Of a DNA stretch of 22,999 bases, positions 7,184-15,991 are shown in pieces; positions within the stretch are counted from its first letter, which is position 1; every line of letters starts with the position of its first letter. Under the pieces are notes generated by a model. It was not told where the DNA came from. It saw only the letters and a list, made by a program, of their open reading frames with translations, and ran no database searches. The position numbers and the translations under genes are program-made. The stretch is from Chara braunii (taxonomy: Eukaryota > Streptophyta > Charophyceae > Charales > Characeae): positions 1,573,273 through 1,596,271 of the forward strand of contig BFEA01000106.1 of assembly GCA_003427395.1 (NCBI GenBank), read 5' to 3'.

Positions 7184-10100
7184 GGTGAGCAACAACAACG
7201 AAGGGAAACAATTCCGCCTGCACAACTTTTAAAAGAACTGCAGGCGACCAAAGAACGAATAGAGTCACAAGCGACTCCGGGTTCTTCGTCCACCTCCTGG
7301 GCGGGCAAGGTGAAGCGCATGTATAGTGGCGAAGCCTTGACAATCCAGCGGCGGGAAAAAGAAACCGGAGACCAGACATGGCAGATCCCCCTTGATAACA
7401 CCACAGCAGCCAGCGCATACTTCCTCTCCAGGCTTCTCACCAACTCAGAAGATCGTCTGGTTCACCACGGAGGAAAGAAGATCCAAGTTAAGACGTTACC
7501 TGCAGCTAAAATCCACGAGCGGGATGAACTCTACACATGACATGCGAGTAACTGGGTCTTTTAGGATGACGCTGCGTACAAGTCCTCCAATGATAAGATC
7601 GGTTGGATCCGGAAAAGACTCGCGGCCCTCAAAGGGAGCGAGGAAGGGGCCAAAGACTATTTCCTGATCCAGCCGGTCTCATCGACAGTATATACAGTCA
7701 TCAACATTTTTGATGCTGACAAGAAACTGATGGACACGTTGCGCAGCGTACGCTGTGGACGATCGGAGGTCCGTATCTACCCATGGTCTCCCCAGAGACA
7801 ACAAAGCAAAGAGGAGAGACGTGGTCAGCTCATGGTTGATTACTACTGGGTTGAGTACAGACACGTACCGATCGAAATTCAGGCTGCTTTTGTCCAAGAC
7901 CTAACACAAAAATATGGCATTGTTGACTTTATCGACCCTCTTCCGGCGTATGTAGCACCACGAGACGACTTCTTAATGTTAGCATTGGACCTGCCGAAAG
8001 ACTGTATCTTTCAGATTGACGATGTTATACCATCAGAATCGAGGGAAAAGACTTCAAAATTCACACGGCCCACAAACAGAGGCCGTGGTGTTTTAAATGT
8101 CAACAATATGGGCACAGCGTTTCGGAAACTAATTGCCCCCACCATCCTGGTAGGCGCATGAAAACCACCGGTCGCCTGCTCCGAGACCCATTTCAAGCTA
8201 CACATTGGCGAACGGTGGACCCAGGCCATGAGGGCTGGGTATATATATCGATGAACCAAAGGAAGGAGGTGGGATTAGGGGGTGGGAATGAGAGAAAAAG
8301 GAGAAGACAGTCATGGGGAACAAACCCCCCGACCATTGGATCCCCCCACACTCAGTTGAAGAACACTTGGGCACGCAGCATGATCACCAAGATCCCCCCG
8401 CCTCGGACATATGCAAGAACCCCGCCCGGAGGCTTTCCTCAAAGGAACTAAAGTAAAGGAAATATAGCAGGAGGTCTCCCCCCCAAAAAAAACAGCGAAA
8501 ACAGTGAAGCCGGTCCCTGCACAGCATAAGAAAACCACTGGAAACGGGATTAAGAAGAATGCGATCCGGGGTACTAACCGCTTTGCAGCTTTGGAAATAA
8601 AAGGATTGGAGCAAGCTGTGCAGCAAAAGAAGGGAGAGGAGGAGGGGGGGGGCATCGCAAGCAAACACAGCTTGTCCCCAACAGCAGACAGGGGAAGTTA
8701 CAGATGGGAGGGGTAACAAAGGAAATCAGGGGACAAGGATCTCTTGCATTGCAAGGAGACACAGTAGAGGGGGAGGGGATGCTACAGAGTGGAAAAGTCG
8801 AGTCTCAGCAGCCAGCACCTGCAGAGGGACAAGAGAGTTGGAAGGCAGAAACACAGGCGGGGGAAAGAGACGCCCAACACTCTCACACAGGCAAGGTGGC
8901 AGAATCGGAAACATCAGAAAGGGCTGGCTCAGAAATGAGCAACGGGATACAAAGCCCGGTCGACAAACGCTGTGAGTACCTTGCATTTAAACTCCCCCAA
9001 CCAGAGGACCCCTTCCAGCAAGCCTTCGGCCCTGAGCCAATGGAGGTGGAAGGGCCGGAACCTCAGACAAAAGCAGCATTCATGCCACCACCAGAAGTAA
9101 TAACAACCATTTCGTCAAAACGGACATATTTTATTTTTTGAACGAAATTGAAACCTCATAAATTAGAGCGATTTAGGTGGAAATTTCAAGCTCTTGAGGG
9201 TCCGGCGTCCTTAAAACGCCGGATCCCTTGGATGTATCTGGACTTAGCTGGAGTCCAGGGGGTACAGCGTTCTGAAAACGCCGTACCCTCCTGGATGTAT
9301 CTGGACTTAGTTTGCATCCAGGGGGTAGGGCGTTTTCGGAACACCATACCCCCAGGAGCTGAAAATATTGACCTAAATCGGGCCAATTTTTCAGTTTTCA
9401 ATTTAAAATTCGTTCAAAAAATAAAATATGTCCGTTTTGACAAAATTGCTGATTAATCATGACTGATCCCTCGCCGGAAACGCAACAGGAGACGGGAGAG
9501 AATGAAGGCCATGATCGAATGGCTCCATACACAACTAAAGGGCTGCTATGCACACCTCACTTATCTGTCAGATGCCTTCTGGGACCAGGCATATCTTGAC
9601 CTTTTCGAAATGTTGGACAGCAGCCCGAGTCTCCAACAAGCTCTAGAACACGGGTTTCCCCAGTCGGGCAGCTGGCAGGAAACCTGGCACCGAGTGTTGT
9701 GCATTGTCCACCGCCATTTTCACTGCCCCTCCCGCCCCCCGGGCAGGAGCAGTGCAGCTCCCCCCCACCAGCCTCTCCTCAAGACCCGTCGCAGGCACCA
9801 CTGACTGACCCCCCCCTGCCCCTGCCTCAATCTGAGTCCACCGAGAAGGACCCTGATGGAAGGGACCAAGGACTGCCCCGCCGCCCACGTTTATGGCACC
9901 TGGTAGAAAATGGGCTCCATCAGGGACCACTACCTCTGGGGAACAAGGTTTTGGCGATTCCGATAAGGAAAAAAAATGGCAGGTGGGAAATAGGCCTCTC
10001 ACCTGCTGAAGAAAACGATTATTCCCTCTGCCGGGGGGCACTCACATTGCACGGCTGGAGGCTGCAACAGGACGAGGAAGGGCAATGCAACCTCAGGCTT

Positions 10101-10400
10101 AAAGAGGCAAAGGATTTTATCATTACGCATTACGAAGCGGGTGCAAAAGCCATGATGCGAGTGGGGTCGGGCCCCTGTAAAATTGCGGAAAACGACTTAT
10201 ATATCCTCTTTGATGAAAAAAAGGAGGCAGATTTGACTTGGGTGACGCATAATGCGTTATTAGAGCTACAACATCTCAAAATCAAACCCAGTCATATCTG
10301 GCCTCATGAGGAGATTACCACTGCCTTGTGCTCTATTGTCCGGAAAAATATAATTAACGATGGGGTTGCATGGGATAGTTACACGTGGCACCCCCTCTAG
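7184..10400 (+). pseudogene. LINE ORF1, RNA-binding gag-like protein (decayed, very long)
   Basis: This would coat LINE RNA. The frame is open from 7184 (GEQQQRRETIPPAQLLKELQ) with no in-frame ATG before 7319, so the true start is lost or upstream in another frame. The N-terminal domain runs to about 8030 and ends IDPLPAYVAPRDDFLML. Stops lie at 7538 (TGA) and 7562 (TAG). A frameshift at about 8030-8045 leads to the knuckle RPWCFKCQQYGHSVSETNC (CX2CX4HX6C, 8080-8140) and TGRLLRDP...GHEGWVY. A basic, low-complexity linker with at least two more frame changes follows (8250-9108). A MITE of about 333 bp then interrupts it, followed by stops at 9454 and 9460. A frameshift near 9720-9790 leads to a well-preserved 180-residue C-terminal region (LGNKVLAIPIRKKNGRWEIG ... 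SYTWHPL) ending at TAG 10398-10400. Without the MITE it would exceed 950 codons, long for a LINE ORF1. I do not recognise the C-terminal domain. Confidence 0.75.
9109..9447. mobile_element. Fold-back MITE with perfect 33-bp inverted ends
   Basis: A non-autonomous DNA transposon-like insertion. The arms 9114-9146 and 9409-9441 are perfect inverted complements over 33 bases (outer end GTCAAAACGGACATATTTTA); adding five more bases gives one mismatch. The homology continues inward more weakly (GATTTAGGT and its complement, then GCTC), so the whole unit can fold back. ATT occurs at both edges (9109-9111 and 9445-9447) and may be the target duplication; AT alone also fits. The centre holds two copies of GGATGTATCTGGACTTAG (9230-9247 and 9293-9310, 63 bp apart) and three hairpins near 9201-9223, 9258-9289 and 9318-9352. 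There is no transposase. It sits inside LINE ORF1. Confidence 0.85.
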
Positions 10401-13400
10401 AACAGAAAACAGGGGAGACCCCTTTTTTTGGCATCAGGGGAATGCAATGGATAGTAGCATTATACGGTCGCAACAAGGCCTGGCGAAGTACCCTTCGTGA
10501 TGCAGATCTAGATCTCAAGTCCGTTAACGTAAACGGCCTGGCCACACTTTGCCCGGATAAATCCCAAGCCATACGAGACCTCCTCCAGGGGGTGGAGGGA
10601 CGAAGCTGGTCGGATGTGATATGTGTCCAGGAAACACACCTGACTGATTCTCCTGATCACAACAAAGCACACAAGGCAGTTTGGCCATACGAGACCTACA
10701 GGGCACATGCATCACGGCCAGCGAACTCGGGAACAGCGATATGGATTCCCCCAACCTCCCGTCTAGAGGTCCTGTATCATGAAAGGGACACGGAGGAGGG
10801 TCGTTGGGTTTCAGTTTTGGGGGCACTAGAATTAGAAATCGCATGTATCTTCTGCATCTACGCCCCTAACGCTGCAGGTGAACGTGATAATTTTTTTCAA
10901 AAAATCCAAACGAAAATGCCGCAAGGCATTCCCATCATTCTTGCTGGAGACTTTAACGCATCCCCCGATCGTTGGTTGGACCGATGGCAGGTCGCCCCCT
11001 CCTCCAGTCATCGGGCAGAGGAAGATGAAGGTATGCTTAACCGCCTGTGCAGTTCTCTCTCCCTTTTTGACACCTTCCGCCGTTTTTTTCCTACGGAACG
11101 GACCTTTACGTGTATCCGCAACAATGACCCGACCAGACTCTCCAAGTCAAGGATCGATCTTATCTTGATCTCAGAGGACTTGGCGGGCAGTCTAACACTA
11201 GTTGCAATCCTCCCCTCTAGCCCCTATCCGGGGCTGGACCACAAAATGTGCATGATAGTACTCACCCTTCGTAAGAGGTCAGACCAAGGTCCCGGCTTCT
11301 ATAAGCTAAATACCTCCTTGCTCCGCCTAAAATCCTTCCAGACGTATTTGACCCAGGTATGGGCATACTGGCGAGAACGCTATCCTGAAGTAGACTCCCC
11401 TCTGGCATAGTTCAACAATGGACTATTTTTTCTGGCAAAAAAATGCAATGAATGTTCCAAATAACTTGCCAAACAGCGAAACTAACACGAAACAGACTTG
11501 CTAAACCAACTTGAAGAGCTAGAACAACAGTCATCACTTCACGACCCGGACTACTATGTGCAGACTACCCAGGGAGTTAAAGCCCAACTACTTCAGCAAG
11601 CGCAATACCGCTGGCAAGGCGCCCGAATTCGTGGCAAACTATCAAACTACTCCACCGAAGGTTCAATGGACACAATTTTTTTCGGCCTTGCTCGCGCCAG
11701 GGCCAAACGCACGGTCGTGGAAGCATTATACGGACCTGGGGGAGCAGAGACCCACCCAGTTACCACAACTGCAGGATGTGTCAAAATTGCTCGTGATTTC
11801 TTCAAAGACCTCTTTGCAACCCACATACCTCCCACTGACGTCGAGACCCGGTGAAAACAAATAGAGAACTTCCTTCAGCCTATTGACAGGCGCCTTTCTC
11901 CCAACCAGCGAGAGAAGCTAGAGGCCCCCCTGACCAAGGATGAAATATGGACAGTCCTCCTACAGATGGAAGAGGAGAAAACCCCTGGGTTAGATGGCTT
12001 ACCGAAAGAATTTTGGGAGACAATCTGGGATTACTTGAGCTCTGATCTTATGGGATACTACAACGAAGTATGGCGCACAGGAGAAATGGGGGAGTTAGTC
12101 GGTCAGGGAGTGTTGTCCCTTCTATACAAGAAAGGAGACAAATTCAATATCCAAAACTACAGACCTATCACCCTCCTGACTGTCACCTACAAAATGTTGG
12201 TTAAGGCCCTGGCCAACAGGATGATTCCGGTCCTAGAGGGAGTAATTCAACCATCACAGACAGGGTTATGCAACATAGGCAAATCGAGGAAAATGTCTTG
12301 TTGGTCAACGAGGTGTTGCAACTGTCCCGACAAACAAAACAAAATGCAGCCCTTGTCTTTATCGATTTTGAGAAAGCCTACGATCATGTGGACTGGCTCT
12401 TTCTTGACAAGAGTTTTGAGAGAATGAATCTTGGGCCGGTCTTCCGTAGGTGGATACGCATCCTCCACTACAATGCCACTACAAGGGTGCAAATAAACAG
12501 GACACTGGCTCCTCCGATTGAGTTGGAACGGTCGGTCCGCCAAGGTGATCCAATAGCACCCTTCCTCTTTCTCATTATCATGGAGGCCTTATCGGCCAAC
12601 CTTCGGGCAAATAAAGACATTAAGAAAATACAGATTACAAGAATTCCACAGGAAGCCGTCCCGTTATGCTCGCTATTTGTAGACGATCTCACCATCATAG
12701 TAGATGCTACACAAGAGAATATGATTGAAATCGAGAAATTAATGAGCAAATTTGCCCAAGTATCTGACATGATGGTGAAATGGGGGAGCAAAACACAGGT
12801 ATGGTGGATCCACTACCAAGGGGGACGTCCACCAGACTCTCCAAACATCCACTGGCTTCCTTTGCAGACCCCTGTCTGTTTCTTGGGGGGTTCCTTAACA
12901 GCCCAAGGTCGCCCTTCCTCAAATGACGACTGGATCTTGGCACCCGCTTTAGCTAAACTGGCCAACTGGCGTAATAAGCATACCTCTCTCTTTGGTCGAG
13001 CGTTGGCTATTAACAATGTGGTGTTTGCGGCGTTCTGGTACAAGTCAGTGCTTTGGCCCCTGAGCAGGACGGCCTTCCAATCACTTAGGTCTAGGGCAGC
13101 AGCCTCTCTTTGAAGAGGAGATGATGACCGTGCAAACGTCATCAGTAGGGTGGCATGGGAATCTGTTATACAACCAAAACAGGCTGGAGGCCTTGGCATT
13201 ATCGACCCCACGACACAAGTCTAGGCGCTCCGTTTTACATGGTTGAAGACTTTGATCTTCTCCCTGGACAGTCCTTGGCGACCCCTCGCTCTCGAACATA
13301 TTGCTCGGTTGGCCCCGTCGGCCCCTCCTGAGGTTAGCCCGCTTACATGGTTAGAGGACCGCTATTGGTCAATCCCACGCAAGATCTACGGACATATAAC

Positions 13401-14963
13401 AGATAAATTTTGGTCTTCACTACTAAAGATTTGGCGCATGCTCCCCCTTCCTGAAAAGCAGACACCAACAAGGTGGGAGGAAATATACCGACAACCCCTT
13501 TTCGGTAACCGGTGGATTACTCCCTATCATGGGCAGATTTTGAACAACTCAGTTGCCCCCTGGAAGGGATGGGTGAAGAATGGGATACTCCGTGTCGGGC
13601 ACGTGTGGAACAATGAGAGGAGAGACTGGAAAACAGCAACCTAGCTTCAAAGCACCCTCCGTTACTGTCATCATACAGAGAAGCACTTGGAAACAATCAT
13701 TAAAGCACTCCCTCTCGCCTGGTATAAGATACTTAAACGCGGCCCCACCTTGGAGGAAGGGGACTGGGTCGCTATACCAAGGGATCCAACACGGATAGGC
13801 CAGATCCACCGGGTGCGGGTATCTGACGTGTTGGTGGAATATTATGCCATTGGACCAAGGGGGAGGCTCCTTGGCTGCCGCAACCTCTTTGAATGGCGGG
13901 AAAAAACTGAGGTGTTCCGAGTAGGGGTGTTGCAGGAGGGACAGGACACCATAGTCTTCTCCCCCCAAACACCAATAAACGAGCTGCCCATCAACCCTGA
14001 AGAATGGCAATGGCAGACGGCCCGGGGAACAGCAATGGCGTCCGGAAAGAGAGTCCACCTTAACACCATATCTGTCAAATCCATGTACAAGATGCTTAGA
14101 CCCAAGAGAGTGTTAAGGGACCGAATCAACGATAGGTGGGCCCAACACCTGAACGTGGATCAGTCTCTCCTCAGGCCAATCAAATGGTCCAATGGAAGCA
14201 AAGCGAGACCGGCCAAAATCACGTCATTACAATGGCAGATCGCCCGTCGCTGCCTGCCGACAAATGCCTGACTAATTGACCATACTCACCTGGAACAAAA
14301 AGGAATAGCACTCCCGTGGTGCCAACGATGCTCATCTGCCTTCCCAATGCAAAAAAGAAACGAAACCATCGAGCATATCTTTATGCAATGCCCGGTGGCC
14401 TTACTAACATGGCGGTGGTGGAACCACATATGGAGGAAAATGGTACCGGACATACCCTGGCCATGGTCCTGGCAAGCCATACTGACAGGGCATTGCCCAG
14501 CACTAGAAAGCGCCCCTACCAACACCAACAACCTGTACAGCTTGGGTAGCCGATCTGTCCTATGGGCACTTTGATGGCAGCGCTGCCTTTTAGTCTTGGA
14601 GGGGGTTAAAATCGAGGGTCTCGAATTGACAGGGCAAATAAAGGAGCTGGTACAATTGGAGTTGAGGCGTAGATTGCGAGACCTTAAACCACAGTTAGAC
14701 ATTTATCAGACAGCCCAGGATATTAAGAGGGCGATTACCGGTTTTTGTGGGGACTGGCTAGCGGGGATCGAGGAGGGTGGATGGCTCGAATTGAATGGAC
14801 AGGGGATCAGGCCGTCATAACAGGACAAGGAGTCCCGAGGGACTATAGACTCGTTTTTAATGATTGGACCTACATTGACCCATCCTTCCCGATGAGACCC
14901 CCGTCTGATTTTCTGGACCCATTCCCCCCTCACCCTCTTGCCCTGATGGAAGTGGTTACCTAA
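10385..14963 (+). pseudogene. LINE ORF2: endonuclease, reverse transcriptase, zinc knuckle (decayed)
   Basis: The enzyme of target-primed reverse transcription. The endonuclease (10385-11410) is complete: VNVNGL (Asn50, counted from 10385), QETHL (Glu83), IYAPN, LAGDFNAS (Asp189, Asn191), SRIDLI (Asp258) and GLDHK (Asp285, His286). The frame then meets TAG at 11408, more stops near 11465-11490, and TGA at 11852. RT begins near 11940 (EEEKTPGLDGLPKEFW, NYRPITLL). A frameshift at about 12262 leads to motif A FIDFEKAYDHVDW, motif B RQGDPIAPFLF and motif C LFVDDL (12676-12687). Later stops lie at 13111, about 13222, 13642, 14269 and 14572. A zf-RVT-like knuckle, CQRC...ETIEHIFMQC, lies at about 14320-14397. 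A last frameshift near 14780-14815 allows GDQAVITGQGVPRDYRLVFN and a natural end at TAA 14961-14963. The frame stays constant across every stop from 12268 to 14820, showing one gene. Catalytic residues survive; the lesions make it inactive. Confidence 0.88.
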
Positions 14964-15449
14964 CCCTGATACAATAGTGGATCAGATATGAGTGAGACAA
15001 GCCTCACCGGTGCCCCCCGGGGTAGTGCTTATCGATTGTTCTTAATACAATATCAACTGCAATCAGACTCGACTGAGTCACACTTCGACATGCATGCAAA
15101 CAGCTATACAACAAACTGGCGACATGCGCCCACACAGTACTCGAAGATATCGTAACCAGATAAGAGTTCTCTTCCACTGGCTATGGCGACTGTACGCTCA
15201 CACAACTCACTGTTCCCACTTGAGATCACCCTGGATGTCCCACACACAACACTCAGTGTCTATACACAACACACACACACACTATACTATAGTTATGGCA
15301 GCGCTAGCTGCCACTACCCTATCGCTACACTACACTTCTCTGCCCACTTCGTCTTCGGGCGCACTGCAGACCTCCTCGCACAAGGTGCTAAGGCAGCGCT
15401 TCCGCATGGCATCCGCAGGNATGAATGAATGGCTGGACGCAGCCTCTTG

Positions 15450-15456
15450 ATTTATA
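15450..15456 (-). promoter_or_regulatory. Candidate LTR TATA box
   Basis: TATAAAT on the minus strand (aagTATAAATcaag), the best TATA match in the putative LTR. In the gypsy transcription direction, about 480 bases of possible U5/R sequence follow it. In a 3' LTR it would not drive the element's own genes; the 5' copy would, but that copy is not seen here. Confidence 0.4.
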
Positions 15457-15620
15457 CTTTTGCGCTGCGTTGGTCTACCCCATACCCCTTGGCCCACGAT
15501 GTGCACACAGTCCCAGACGGTACTTGCTGGACAGGACCGGACTGACTAACTGGGACTATTGACGCAGCAAAGTGGTCTACCACCACTTGACCACTTGCCT
15601 CGGTTGAATGCAGGCCAACT

Positions 15621-15661
15621 CCGAAAGGCCACTTCTAGAAGTGTCTAACTTGGCCTTTCGG
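15621..15661. repeat. Hairpin in the LTR, 11-bp perfect arms
   Basis: CCGAAAGGCCA (15621-15631) and TGGCCTTTCGG (15651-15661) are perfect inverted repeats. A 14-base palindrome, CACTTCTAGAAGTG (15630-15643), overlaps the left arm, so two alternative folds are possible. Confidence 0.7.
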
Positions 15662-15665
15662 TACT

Positions 15666-15714
15666 GTAGCAGCTACGACCTTGCCCTTTCAGGTAAGTAG
15701 CAGCTACGACCTTG
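15666..15714. repeat. Direct repeat, 18 bp, 31-bp period
   Basis: GTAGCAGCTACGACCTTG occurs at 15666-15683 and 15697-15714; a weaker relative (CTACAACTACGACTTG) follows near 15729. GTAGCAGCTAC is itself nearly palindromic. These may be U3 enhancer-type repeats of the LTR. Confidence 0.65.
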
Positions 15715-15991
15715 ACTCCTCAGGCAGCCTACAACTACGACTTGGGAACTGTTTAGACTCCTACTCTATAGATCTACAGTTCGATTCCCTTCTACCCTGT
15801 GACCTACGACAAACTGCCTACCACTGACGTTCCTACAGGTCACAAGTTCAAGTCTACGGGTTGACACTGATACGGTACACAGGTAAGACGAGGATCTAGG
15901 GATCGAGCCCTGGGATCTGCATTCGCTACTGTGAACTGGTGAATACCGTTTCACTCCCGCCGGCCTAAATTCGAGGTCCTCCAATAAAATT

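Larger units (their letters stand above)
6930..14963 (+). mobile_element. LINE retrotransposon, two ORFs, inactive, with nested MITE
   Basis: A non-LTR element that would move by target-primed reverse transcription. Order: leader with a short tandem repeat (6930-7180), ORF1 (about 7184-10400) with an RNA-binding CCHC knuckle, then ORF2 (about 10385-14963) with an N-terminal AP-type endonuclease, RT and a C-terminal CCHC-like knuckle. The two ORFs overlap slightly. That domain order fits plant L1-like LINEs. Both ORFs carry several stops and frameshifts and a MITE sits inside ORF1, so it is dead. The 5' boundary is a guess, placed after the T tract. The 3' end is unseen: no poly(A) tail follows the ORF2 stop, and gypsy LTR-like sequence starts within about 10 bp. 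A second, broken copy of the same family lies at 4525-5494. Confidence 0.85.
14970..15955 (-). repeat. Probable 3' LTR of the gypsy element
   Basis: A gene-free stretch between the pol stop (15992) and the LINE ORF2 stop (14963), where a 3' LTR of a minus-strand element must lie. On the minus strand a purine-rich run (GGCCGGCGGGAG) precedes TGAAACGG at about 15953, a possible tract and LTR start. The other end could be TATCA at about 14971-14975, reading TGATA on plus. A TATAAAT box lies in the interior (15456-15450), as expected for the U3/R border. I could not find the matching second LTR, so both ends are provisional. It also holds a strong hairpin, a 31-bp-period repeat and a short (AC)n run at 15266-15284. 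Confidence 0.5.

Noticed and set aside
6620-7418. Long frames crossing the T tract (poly-Lys on minus, poly-Cys/Phe on plus)
   Set aside because: They exist only because a homopolymer and GTT repeat have no stops; they overlap the LINE leader and have no motif.
7538-14574. Stop-codon reassignment, because frames continue across many stops
   Set aside because: TAA, TAG and TGA all occur in frame, together with frameshifts, while gypsy pol uses none over 1198 codons. This is ordinary decay.
15770-15800. tRNA-like T-arm word (GTTCGATTC)
   Set aside because: The flanking bases do not form the T stem and no anticodon arm or acceptor is found.
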